From contig JBCCGT010000006.1 in the NCBI GenBank assembly GCA_039029135.1, positions 169,353-233,352 of the forward strand: DNA of 64,000 nucleotides, read 5' to 3'. The notes under the pieces are model-generated. The model saw only the letters and a list, made by a program, of their open reading frames with translations. It was not told where the DNA came from and ran no database searches. Source of the stretch: JALZVT01 sp039029135 (GTDB lineage Bacteria; Pseudomonadota; Gammaproteobacteria; Pseudomonadales; Azotimanducaceae). A program made the translations under genes and the position numbers. Shown here one piece after another: positions 43,163 to 50,945 of this stretch. The stretch's first letter is position 1; the number at the start of each line of letters is the position of its first letter.

Positions 43163-44680
43163 GTGCAAGAGTCTGAAACCGTCCGCGACCATCTCGCTGA
43201 GATCCAGCCGACGCTCGAGCGCTTTCGGCGCGAGGGGGTCGAGCACATCGTCGACGGCGAGCGGCTGCCCGGCGCCACCACGTTTGACAACTACACGCCC
43301 ATCGACGGCAGCCGCACCGGACCCGTGGCGGCGGGGACCGAGGAGGACATCGACGCGGCGGCGCGCTCGTCCGCCGCGGCGTTTCTCGCCTGGGCCGAGT
43401 GGCCGGGCGCGAAGCGCCAGGCGTTGCTGCACAAGATCGCGGACGCGATCGAGGCCAACGCGCGCGAGATCGCGCTGACCGAAAGCTACGACACCGGCCA
43501 GCCGCTGCGCTTCATGTCCAAGGCGGCGGTGCGCGGCGCCGAAAACTTTCGCTTCTTTGCGGATCAGGCGGTCACCGCTGGGGACGGCCTGTCCATGCAG
43601 GCGCCCGAGCATCTGAACTTTAGCGTCCGCCAGCCGATCGGGCCGGTGGGCGTCATCACCCCCTGGAACACGCCGTTCATGCTGTCGACCTGGAAGATCG
43701 CGCCCGCGCTGGCCGCGGGCTGCACGGTCGTGCACAAGCCGGCGGAGTGGTCGCCGCTGACCGCGACGCTACTTTCCGAGATCGCCCACGAGGCGGGATT
43801 GCCGCCGGGCGTCCTCAACACGATTCACGGCATGGGCGAAACGGCGGGCAGGGCGCTGACCGAACATCCGCTGATCCGGGCTATCGCCTTAGTCGGCGAG
43901 TCGAAAACCGGCAGCGCGATACAGGCCCAGGGTGCGGCGACGCTGAAGCGCGTGCACTTCGAGCTTGGCGGCAAGAACCCGGTGATCGTGTTCGACGACG
44001 CCGATCTCGATCGCGCGCTCGATGCCGTGGTCTTCATGATCTACAGCCTGAACGGCGAACGCTGCACGTCGTCGAGTCGGCTGCTGGTCCAGCGGTCGAT
44101 CGAGGCAGAATTCAACGAGCGTCTGGCCGAGCGCGTGGCGGCGCTGCGCGTCGGCCATCCGCTGGACCCGGACACCGAGGTGGGTCCGCTGATCCACGCG
44201 CGCCACCTGGACAAGGTCACCAGCTATTTCGACGTTGCGAAGAGCGACGGCGCGACGACTCGCATCGGCGGTGCCGCAGTGGGCGGCGACGGCTACTTCG
44301 TCCGGCCCACGCTCTTCACCGACGCGCGCACGACCATGCGCGTGGCGCAGGAGGAGATCTTCGGGCCGGTGCTGACGGCGATTCCCTTCGAGGACGAAGC
44401 CGAGGCCATCCGTATCGCGAACGACGTCGACTATGGTCTCGCCGCCTATGCCTGGACGTCCGACGTCGGGCGCAGCATGCGCCTCGCGCGGGCGCTGGAG
44501 GCCGGTATGCTGTGGATCAACTCGGAGAACAACCGTCACCTGCCGACGCCGTTCGGCGGCATGAAGGCCAGCGGCGTGGGTCGCGATGGCGGCGACTACA
44601 GTTTCGACTTTTACATGGAAACGAAGAACGTGTGCATCGCGACGGACACTCACAGCGTGCCCAAGCTGGGTATGCCGTGA
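43163..44680 (+). CDS. hpaE: 5-carboxymethyl-2-hydroxymuconate semialdehyde dehydrogenase
   Basis: About 505 residues from a GTG at 43163; ATGs at 43073 and 43103 are alternatives but lie closer to the operator. ALDH motifs: GVITPWNTPFMLSTWKIAPAL, VHKPAEWSPL, VGESKTGSAI, catalytic Glu in FELGGKNPV, catalytic Cys in NGERCTSSSR, and PTPFGGMKASGVGRDGG. This pattern is that of HpaE/HpcC, which oxidises the ring-cleavage semialdehyde of homoprotocatechuate to the diacid with NAD. It begins the operon hpaE-ligA-ligB-FAH-hpaH and overlaps the next gene by four bases. Confidence 0.88.
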   Translation: MQESETVRDHLAEIQPTLERFRREGVEHIVDGERLPGATTFDNYTPIDGSRTGPVAAGTEEDIDAAARSSAAAFLAWAEWPGAKRQALLHKIADAIEANAREIALTESYDTGQPLRFMSKAAVRGAENFRFFADQAVTAGDGLSMQAPEHLNFSVRQPIGPVGVITPWNTPFMLSTWKIAPALAAGCTVVHKPAEWSPLTATLLSEIAHEAGLPPGVLNTIHGMGETAGRALTEHPLIRAIALVGESKTGSAIQAQGAATLKRVHFELGGKNPVIVFDDADLDRALDAVVFMIYSLNGERCTSSSRLLVQRSIEAEFNERLAERVAALRVGHPLDPDTEVGPLIHARHLDKVTSYFDVAKSDGATTRIGGAAVGGDGYFVRPTLFTDARTTMRVAQEEIFGPVLTAIPFEDEAEAIRIANDVDYGLAAYAWTSDVGRSMRLARALEAGMLWINSENNRHLPTPFGGMKASGVGRDGGDYSFDFYMETKNVCIATDTHSVPKLGMP

Positions 44681-45009
44681 GCCTGTATCAGGTCCAAAAG
44701 TGTCTGTACGAGCTGAATCGCAGCGAGACCGCGCAGGCCGAGTTTCGCGCGGACCGTGATGCCGCGCTCGCAGAATACGATCTGAGCGCAGAGGAGTACC
44801 AAGCGCTAGCCGGCGGCGACATCGGACTGCTGTACGTGCTGGGCGTCAACGGCCAGATACTGATGCACTTCGCTGCGTTTCTCGGTATCGAGTGGTTCGA
44901 CTATCTCGAGCGCATGCGCGAGGGGGTTCGCCAGCACGGTCCCGTGCGCGCCGGCGTCTATGCGATGACGGGCGGCGGCCAGAGCTTTACCCAAGAGGGC
45001 CAGGCGTGA
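44677..45009 (+). CDS. LigA-type small subunit of an extradiol dioxygenase
   Basis: 110 residues from a GTG overlapping the hpaE stop. It is a short all-helical protein: YQVQKCLYELNRSETAQAEFRADRDAALAEYDLSAEEYQAL resembles the alpha subunit (LigA) of protocatechuate 4,5-dioxygenase, as does the segment LGVNGQILMHFAAF. LigA subunits cap the active site of the LigB catalytic subunit, encoded next with another four-base overlap. Classical homoprotocatechuate 2,3-dioxygenase (HpaD) does not need such a subunit, which is why this pair is notable in an hpa operon. Confidence 0.85.
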   Translation: MSLYQVQKCLYELNRSETAQAEFRADRDAALAEYDLSAEEYQALAGGDIGLLYVLGVNGQILMHFAAFLGIEWFDYLERMREGVRQHGPVRAGVYAMTGGGQSFTQEGQA

Positions 45010-45833
45010 CGCTCGTCTATGCGGGCATCGTCAGTCACGCGCCGGGCATCACCGGGCGCGCGCACATGGTCAAGGATCAGGAGGCGGTCGTGCGTATCCA
45101 TGCCGCCATGCATGCGCAGCGCGACGACATAGCGGCGTCGCGACCGGACGCGCTGATCGTCATTGCGGCCGAGCATTTCGCCAACTTCTTCATGAACAAC
45201 ATGCCCGCTTTTTGCATGGGCATCGGCGAAAAACATGTCGGCCCTATAGAGGATCCCGACTGGCTGCGCATCCCGCGCACCGAGATTCCGGGCGCGCCGG
45301 AACTCGCGACCGCGCTGGCAACCCACGTGATGCAGCGCGTCGATCTGGCGTACGCGGAAGAGTGGCGGTGCGATCACGGCATCATGGTGCCGCTGCATTT
45401 CTTGACGCCCGACTACGACTTGCCCGTGATACCGGTGAACATCAACTGTCAGGGCCCGCCGCTGACGCCGCTGCATCGCGCCTGGGCATTCGGCGAGGCG
45501 CTGCGTGCTGCCGTCGATGCCCAGTCCGAGCGAATCGCGGTCGTCGGCACCGGTGGTATCTCGCATTGGCCCGCGACGCCCGACTCGGGGAAGATCAACG
45601 AAGCCTGGGATCGCGAGTTTCTCGAGCGGCTGCTGAAGCAGGATAAGAGTGCGCTGCTCGACTATACCGATGAGGACACCTACCGCGACGCCGGTCAGGG
45701 TGGTTTCGAGATACGCACGCTGATCGCGGCAGCCGCGCTCGCGAGTGGACCCGGCGAGCTGCAGCTCTACACGGCGGACGTGCCGCTGTTTTCGGTGGGC
45801 TGCGTGGTGGCGCGCTTCGCGCTGGCCGCCTGA
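45006..45833 (+). CDS. LigB-type catalytic subunit of class III extradiol dioxygenase
   Basis: 275 residues from a GTG overlapping the LigA-like stop. The ferrous-iron site of the LigB family is recognisable: His11 in GIVSHAPGI, His57 in AAEHFANFF and Glu235 in GGFEIRTLI. RCDHGIMVPLHF and VGTGGISHWP carry the further conserved active-site His residues. It should open a catechol-type ring next to the diol. From its partners (HpaE, FAH-type, HpaH) the substrate is likely homoprotocatechuate or a close analogue. Protocatechuate- or gallate-like use cannot be excluded by sequence reading alone. Confidence 0.87.
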   Translation: MTLVYAGIVSHAPGITGRAHMVKDQEAVVRIHAAMHAQRDDIAASRPDALIVIAAEHFANFFMNNMPAFCMGIGEKHVGPIEDPDWLRIPRTEIPGAPELATALATHVMQRVDLAYAEEWRCDHGIMVPLHFLTPDYDLPVIPVNINCQGPPLTPLHRAWAFGEALRAAVDAQSERIAVVGTGGISHWPATPDSGKINEAWDREFLERLLKQDKSALLDYTDEDTYRDAGQGGFEIRTLIAAAALASGPGELQLYTADVPLFSVGCVVARFALAA

Positions 45834-45870
45834 GCAAGAGCGTTTCGGACGGCAGCAAATAGGGGAGACG

Positions 45871-46740
45871 ATGACGCGTTTTGTGAGTTTTCTGCGGGAC
45901 GGCAAGCCAAGCTTCGGCATCGCGCGCACGGATGGCCTCGTTGATCTCGGCGAGCGCTCCGGCTTCGTCGACCTGCGCGATGCCATCCGGGGCGATGCGC
46001 TGCAGACGCTTGCGCGTGAGTTCGACGGCGCACTGACTGATCTCACATTGAATGACGTTGACCTGCTGCCGACGATTCCCAATCCCGAGAAGATCATTTG
46101 CATCGGCGTCAACTACGCCAATCGCAATGCGGAGTATCGAGACAACAGCGCCGACCCCGACTATCCGAGCGTCTTCATGCGTTCGCGGGAGTCGTTGGTG
46201 GCGCATGGCGACGACCTTTGGGACCCGCCGGAGTCGGAACAGCTCGACTACGAAGGCGAGATCGTGTTGATCGTCGGCAAGGGCGGCCGCCGCATAGCGC
46301 GCGAGCGTGCGCGCGAGCACGTCGCGGGCACGACGCTGATGAACGAGGGCTCGGTGCGCGACTGGCTGCGGCATGCGAAGTTCAACGTCACCCAGGGGAA
46401 GAACTTCGAACGCTCGGGCAGCCTCGGCCCCGCGCTCGTGACCAGCGACGAGCTCGATCCGTTTGACGAGCTGGAACTGGTGACGCGGGTTAACGGCGAA
46501 GAGCGCCAGCGTGACGTCACGAGCAACCTGATGTTTCCCTTCGACTATCTGATCGCCTATCTCTCGACGTTCTATCGCCTGCAGCCGGGCGACGTCATTG
46601 CGACCGGCACGCCCAACGGCGCCGGCGCGCGCTTCGATCCGCCGAAGTATCTGCGCCCGCAGGATCGCATTGAGGTAGAGGTCGCCGGCATCGGCTGTCT
46701 GTCAAACGCCGTCATCAGCGATCCCGGAGCCGCGGCGTGA
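45871..46740 (+). CDS. Fumarylacetoacetate hydrolase-family enzyme (HpaG-like, single domain)
   Basis: 289 residues, ATG with AGGGGAG before it. The FAH fold is shown by IICIGVNYANRNAEY, PSVFMRSRESLVAHGD, the metal ligands in LDYEGEIVLIVG (Glu, Glu) and TLMNEGSVRDW, and IATGTPNGAGARFDPPKYL. In the homoprotocatechuate path this family supplies the decarboxylase/isomerase HpaG. The E. coli protein is a fusion of two such domains; this one has a single domain. It lies 37 bases after ligB and overlaps hpaH by four bases. Confidence 0.88.
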   Translation: MTRFVSFLRDGKPSFGIARTDGLVDLGERSGFVDLRDAIRGDALQTLAREFDGALTDLTLNDVDLLPTIPNPEKIICIGVNYANRNAEYRDNSADPDYPSVFMRSRESLVAHGDDLWDPPESEQLDYEGEIVLIVGKGGRRIARERAREHVAGTTLMNEGSVRDWLRHAKFNVTQGKNFERSGSLGPALVTSDELDPFDELELVTRVNGEERQRDVTSNLMFPFDYLIAYLSTFYRLQPGDVIATGTPNGAGARFDPPKYLRPQDRIEVEVAGIGCLSNAVISDPGAAA

Positions 46741-47537
46741 CGCCTGACGACGTTGCCCGCGCGGCGCGCATGCTGGACGACGCGGAGATCCGGCGCGAAC
46801 AGATCCGGCCGCTGACGCTCGACTTTCCCGACATGGGTATGGATCAGGCGTACGCGGTGCAGGCGGCGTGGATCGAGCGCAAGCTCGCGCGCGGCGCGTC
46901 GGTTACCGGCTACAAGATTGGCCTGACGTCGCGCACGATGCAGCGCACCATGAACATCGATACGCCGGACTCGGGCGTGCTGCTCGACGACATGGCGTTC
47001 GCGAACGGCGCGGATATTCGCGCGGCCGACTTTCTCGATCCGCGCATCGAGGCCGAGTTCGCGTTTGTGCTTGCGGCCCCGCTTGCGGGCAGCCACGTCG
47101 GCATCGACGACGTGCTGGCGGCAACCGCCTATGTGGTCCCCGCGCTCGAACTCATCTCCGCGCGCTCGACGCGCACCGATCCCGCAACCGGCTACACGCG
47201 CAAGGTCTTCGACACGATCGCGGACAACGCGGCGAATGCGGGCTATATCCCGGGCGAGGTTCGCATCGATCCCGGCGCGATCGATCTGCGCTGGCAGGGC
47301 GCGCTGCTTGCCAAGGACGGCGTCATCGAGGACACCGGCCTGGGTGCGGCCGTGCTCGATCATCCGGCGCGCGGCATCTGTTGGCTGTGCGAGCGGCTGG
47401 CGGCGTACGGTCAGGGACTCGACGCCGGCCAGTTTGTGCTGTCCGGATCATTCACGGGCGCGGTGCCCGTGACGGCCGGCACGCGGATTCGCGCGGACTA
47501 CGGCGACTTCGGCACGATTGACGTGGGCTTCGTTTAG
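46737..47537 (+). CDS. hpaH: 2-oxo-hept-4-ene-1,7-dioate hydratase
   Basis: 266 residues, close to the usual length of HpaH (267 in E. coli). It adds water to the oxo-heptenedioate in meta-cleavage of homoprotocatechuate. Family signatures are VTGYKIGLTSRTMQ, GVLLDDMAF, DPRIEAEFAFVL, ALELISAR and FVLSGSFTGAVPV. The GTG start overlaps the FAH-type stop. No aldolase (HpaI), isomerase (HpaF) or 4-hydroxyphenylacetate hydroxylase (HpaBC) is encoded nearby, so the full pathway must use genes elsewhere. It is convergent with the candidate selenoprotein gene, with 12 bases between stops. Confidence 0.92.
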   Translation: MTPDDVARAARMLDDAEIRREQIRPLTLDFPDMGMDQAYAVQAAWIERKLARGASVTGYKIGLTSRTMQRTMNIDTPDSGVLLDDMAFANGADIRAADFLDPRIEAEFAFVLAAPLAGSHVGIDDVLAATAYVVPALELISARSTRTDPATGYTRKVFDTIADNAANAGYIPGEVRIDPGAIDLRWQGALLAKDGVIEDTGLGAAVLDHPARGICWLCERLAAYGQGLDAGQFVLSGSFTGAVPVTAGTRIRADYGDFGTIDVGFV

Positions 47538-47549
47538 CTCGCCTTTCCT

Positions 47550-48626
47550 TCAGACACCCAGCCGCGCGGACTTGTTGCCGTAGTCGAACGCGTCGATCGC
47601 CGTTTCTGCCCGCATCTCTACGGTGGCTGCCGCCGTGCTCTCGTCGAGCGGTATACCCGTCGCGTCGGCGACCCGCGTGATCCCGTTGAAGGCACAGGCG
47701 ACGGTGAGCGCATCCGCACACTTCTGCTCGCCCATGATGGCGCTGGCGCGGCGCCGCGCGCGCTCCAGGTCGGCATCGCCGTCCAGCAGCGCCTCGACCA
47801 AGTCACTTAGCGCGCCCTCGTGCTCGACGCCGGTGACGACGCCTTTATCGGTCACGCCGCGCAGATCGACCGTGTTGCCTTCTTGCTGGCTGCTCGCACC
47901 GAGCAGCATCGTGTGCGAGGTGGTTCAGTAAAAGCACTCGTTGTGCGCGGACACCCGGCTGGCGACGAACTCCGCCTGCGCCTGACTGATATCCAGCGCG
48001 ATGTCCTTGAGGGCGTAGTGCGGTCGAAAGGTGTTGAAGAACAGGGCCACGGCGCCGGGCACAAGGCCCATGGAGCGGACGATGTTGGGCACCCCCGGCA
48101 GACCCGTGGCGGACACAGTGTCCTCGCCCGCGCTGATCGGTACCCAGGCGCCGCGGTCGACGGCGCCCTCGTTTACGGCGCCGTCGGGCTCGCCGGGTTG
48201 CGCCGCCGGCAGCGCGGGTGGTGGCAGACCCGCGGCGCGATGCTGCGAGTCGATGATGATCATCGAATTTGCGACGCTGACCAGTTCGACGTATTTCGGC
48301 GCGCCTAGCACCTCGACGATAGATTCGAACCACTGTCGCGTCAGCCGGCCCGGATCGGTGGCGAGCCGACGCACGGCGTCGACGGCTGCGGCGGGCAGCG
48401 TGTCAGTGGCGGCGTGCTCGCCGCTAACGCTGAAGGGCGACAGCGCGGCTTTGCGTTCGGCGCACAGCGGGCAGTCCTGCGCGATTCGGGTTTCTTCGGC
48501 GATGGCCACGCGCTCGGCGCCGGTCCAGTGACTGCCGGGCGCGGCAATCATCTGCAGGCTGGTCGCGTGGGCCTCGCGCAGGTTGTCTCGCAGCGGGACG
48601 TCGGTTGCGGCGTATAAGTCGGTCAC
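47550..48626 (-). CDS. Candidate AhpD-like selenoprotein with in-frame TGA (CxxU)
   Basis: 358 residues if the TGA at 47925-47927 is read as selenocysteine (residue 234). GTG start with a GGAGAGGG site. The upstream part (residues 1-233) ends ...SAHNECFY and the downstream part goes on TTSHTMLLGASS in the same frame. C-x-x-U plus His238 and Glu219 (12 residues before Cys231) reproduce the AhpD catalytic set Glu, Cys, Cys, His with the Sec on the second Cys. A second thiol pair, Cys52-x-x-Cys55 (DCPLCAERK), suggests a duplicated AhpD/carboxymuconolactone-decarboxylase fold. A SECIS-like hairpin begins 17 bases after the TGA. The likely role is a peroxidase or thiol-disulfide reductase. No other selenium gene is in the window. 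A nonsense-mutated pseudogene is the alternative. Confidence 0.85.
47889..47907 (-). promoter_or_regulatory. SECIS-like hairpin downstream of the in-frame TGA
   Basis: On the mRNA, GCTGCTCG and CGAGCAGC form a perfect 8-bp stem with the loop GUG. The stem starts 17 bases and the loop 25 bases after the UGA. Bacterial SECIS elements lie inside the coding region just after the UGA, with the loop roughly 16-37 bases away and a G at its beginning; this fits both points. SelB would bind it to deliver Sec-tRNA. Confidence 0.7.
47925..47927 (-). other. In-frame TGA, predicted selenocysteine codon
   Basis: The codon lies between TTT-TAC and ACC-ACC in an otherwise open frame of 359 codons. The site corresponds to the second active-site Cys of AhpD. 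Confidence 0.8.
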
Positions 48627-48813
48627 GGTCTCTTCCCTCTCCTAGCCTCTCTGTCCAAGGCTGCACCCTCGGGCTGCGCAAGTCCATCGCGGCTTGGGCT
48701 GCGCGGCGCCCAGCGTGTGGCCCCCGATGGCACCCAGATGGCGCAGGAACGGCCAGAAGCAGCGGCGGTCGAAGCTGAACAATCGATCGAACGGTGTCGC
48801 GAGGATGTTGAGC

Positions 48814-49434
48814 ATGGACTACCCCGCTGCGAGAACCTGTCTAGTGAGGACAATCCGCGGCATTCCGCGGCACCTGCTGTGCGTGGTGCTGTTGAGCGTG
48901 AACGCCTGGGGTGATCCTGCTGAGCTTGCCCAAGCGGCGCTCGAGCGCACGGCGCACCCTGTTGTCTATGACGGCAGCTATCGGTCGATCGACTATCCGA
49001 ACGGCGATGTGCCCGCGCACGTCGGCGTCTGCAGCGACGTCGTGGTGCGCGCCTATCGAGCCATCGGCGTTGATCTGCAGCAGCGCGTGCACGAGGATAT
49101 GAGCGCGAGCTTCGACGCCTATCCGAATCGCTGGGGTCTGAGCCGGCCCGACACCAACATCGATCATCGTCGCGTGCCCAACCTAGAGACGTTTTTCGCG
49201 CGGCACGGTCGTTCGCTGCCGATGGACCGGCTGGCGCGAGATCATCGACCGGGCGATGTGGTCAGTTGGCGCCTCGGCAACGGCTTGCCGCACATCGGCA
49301 TCGTGGGGCCGAACCGCGTGCCCGGCAGTGCGCGTTACTACGTCGTCCACAACATCGGTGCGGGGCCCGTCGAGGCGGACGTGCTGCTCGCCTATCGCCC
49401 GTACGGGCACTACCGATATCTGCCTTCGCGGTGA
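48814..49434 (+). CDS. DUF1287 secreted protein
   Basis: About 206 residues from the ATG at 48814, which has GAGG 9 bases before it; an ATG three codons earlier is possible. The N-terminal hydrophobic stretch LLCVVLLSVNAWG after basic residues looks like a signal peptide. The DUF1287 core follows: YDGSYRSIDYPNGDVPAHVGVCSDVVVRAYRAIGVDLQQ, with the conserved Cys in VGVCSDV, then RRVPNLETFF and LPHIGIVG. Conserved Cys and His in this fold suggest an NlpC/P60-like hydrolase, probably in the periplasm. It is divergent from the candidate selenoprotein; the gap of 187 bases holds both promoters. Confidence 0.85.
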   Translation: MDYPAARTCLVRTIRGIPRHLLCVVLLSVNAWGDPAELAQAALERTAHPVVYDGSYRSIDYPNGDVPAHVGVCSDVVVRAYRAIGVDLQQRVHEDMSASFDAYPNRWGLSRPDTNIDHRRVPNLETFFARHGRSLPMDRLARDHRPGDVVSWRLGNGLPHIGIVGPNRVPGSARYYVVHNIGAGPVEADVLLAYRPYGHYRYLPSR

Positions 49435-49441
49435 TCGTTTG

Positions 49442-50770
49442 CTAGGCGGTTATGCGTGCCGGCAGGCTGGAGAAGCCGTGAAACAGTGGCGAACTCAGGC
49501 GTACGGGTTCTCCGGCGACCTCAATCGTGCGCCCCGACTTCAGAATCTCTTCCCACAGAACGCGTAGCTGCATCTCCGCGAGGCGGTTGCCGAGACAGCG
49601 GTGAATGCCGAAGCCGAACGACAGGTGGTGACGCGCCCGGGGCCGGTCGATCAGAAACTCGTCGGGGCGGTCGATGACGCGCGGGTCGCGATTGCCCGAG
49701 ATGTACCACAGCACGACGCGATCCCCCTCGCGAATGGTCTCGCCGTGTAGCTCGATCTCGGTCATGGCGGTGCGCGCCATGTGCGTTAGCGGCGTCTGCC
49801 AGCGAATGATCTCGGAGACCATGTTGGGAATCAGGCCCGGGTTGTCACGCAGCTTGCTGTACTGGTCCGGGTTGTCGTGCAGCGCCAGCAGGCCACCGGT
49901 GATGGAGTTGCGCGTCGTGTCGTTACCGCCGGTGATCAGCAGCACGAGGTTGCCCACGAGCTGTTCGGGGGTCATGTCTTTCGTGGCCGGGTCGTGGGCG
50001 AGCATGGAGATGAAGTCGAACCCCGGTGCCTCCTGCGCCCGCTGATTCCATAGTTCGGCGAAGTACTCGCCCATGTCGGCCAGCGCGTTGTAAAAAACCG
50101 CGGGCGAGGCGACGAGCTCCGGGTTGTCGGGGTTGCTGAACACATCCGACCAGGTCATCAGCTTGTCGCGCTCGCTTACCGGCACGCCCAGCAGCGTACA
50201 GATCATCTGGCCAGTCAGGTTGCGGGCGACGGCGGGCACCCAGTCGAAGGTCTCGTTGACCGGCAGCGCGGCGAGTATGTCGATGACTCGCGCGCGGATC
50301 GTGGCCTCCAGATCCGCCAGGCTGCGGGGCGCGAGTCTGGGCGCCACCGCGGCGCGCTGGGCGTCGTGCACCGGCGGATCCATCTGGATGAACATGGGCA
50401 GAAAGTCGCCGCTGGACGGCGTGCCGTTGATCGTGATGCCGCCGCGGCGTGAGTCCGCCGACAGGCGCGCGGTGTCGGCGTCGAGCGCAAGGATGTCGTC
50501 GAAGCGCGTGATCGACCAGTAGGGGCCGTACTGGCTGTCCGCGCAGTAGTGGACAGGCGCTTCGTCCCGCAGCCGCGCCAGGTAAGGCCAGATCCGATCC
50601 GACTTGTACAGCTCTGGGTTGCCGACGTGAAAGTCCGCCAGCGGCAGCGTCCACGGATCCTCATCATCGGGCACCGGCACGCGGGCGCGCCGCTTTGGCT
50701 GATAGCGACTGGCGTCGAACTGAGCGGCGCGGTCGCGGTAGGGTTGGAAATCGCTCGCGGCTCGCAGCAT
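49442..50770 (-). CDS. Cytochrome P450, CYP153-like
   Basis: 442 residues. The I-helix region is LLITGGNDTTRNSITGGLLAL. The K-helix is EIIRWQTPLTHMART, and the heme loop is LSFGFGIHRCLGNRLAEMQ with Cys392 as ligand. Also visible is the C-terminal-half segment VLWYISGNRDPRVIDRPDEFLIDRPRARHH. These phrases are near-identical in style to the CYP153 family of soluble alkane/fatty-acid omega-hydroxylases and to closely related families. A ferredoxin and ferredoxin reductase, often next to CYP153, are not present here. It is convergent with the DUF1287 gene, with 7 bases between the stops. Confidence 0.88.
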   Translation of the reverse strand: MLRAASDFQPYRDRAAQFDASRYQPKRRARVPVPDDEDPWTLPLADFHVGNPELYKSDRIWPYLARLRDEAPVHYCADSQYGPYWSITRFDDILALDADTARLSADSRRGGITINGTPSSGDFLPMFIQMDPPVHDAQRAAVAPRLAPRSLADLEATIRARVIDILAALPVNETFDWVPAVARNLTGQMICTLLGVPVSERDKLMTWSDVFSNPDNPELVASPAVFYNALADMGEYFAELWNQRAQEAPGFDFISMLAHDPATKDMTPEQLVGNLVLLITGGNDTTRNSITGGLLALHDNPDQYSKLRDNPGLIPNMVSEIIRWQTPLTHMARTAMTEIELHGETIREGDRVVLWYISGNRDPRVIDRPDEFLIDRPRARHHLSFGFGIHRCLGNRLAEMQLRVLWEEILKSGRTIEVAGEPVRLSSPLFHGFSSLPARITA

Positions 50771-50945
50771 GGCTGGCCCCCCTCACCTGCAGACGATCTA
50801 GTCCCACACCCGAGAGTAGGCCGCGCGGCGGGTTGCGGCAAGTCGGCGCGCGCGAGGCGGAAGGTCGGCGCGCAGCGATTTCCGCTGCCACGCACCCCTG
50901 CCGCCGGTACACTAAGCGCATGCTTGCAACACGCCACGCGACGTC

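Noticed and set aside
46489..46497. GTTAAC inside the FAH-type gene as another operator
   Set aside because: Only one arm is present and it is inside coding sequence.
47550..47909. Separate 119-residue gene starting at an ATG at 47909
   Set aside because: It is in the same frame as the upstream 233-codon reading, with only TGA and five codons between, and it lacks a ribosome-binding site of its own; the AhpD active site spans the junction. A single selenoprotein gene explains both parts.
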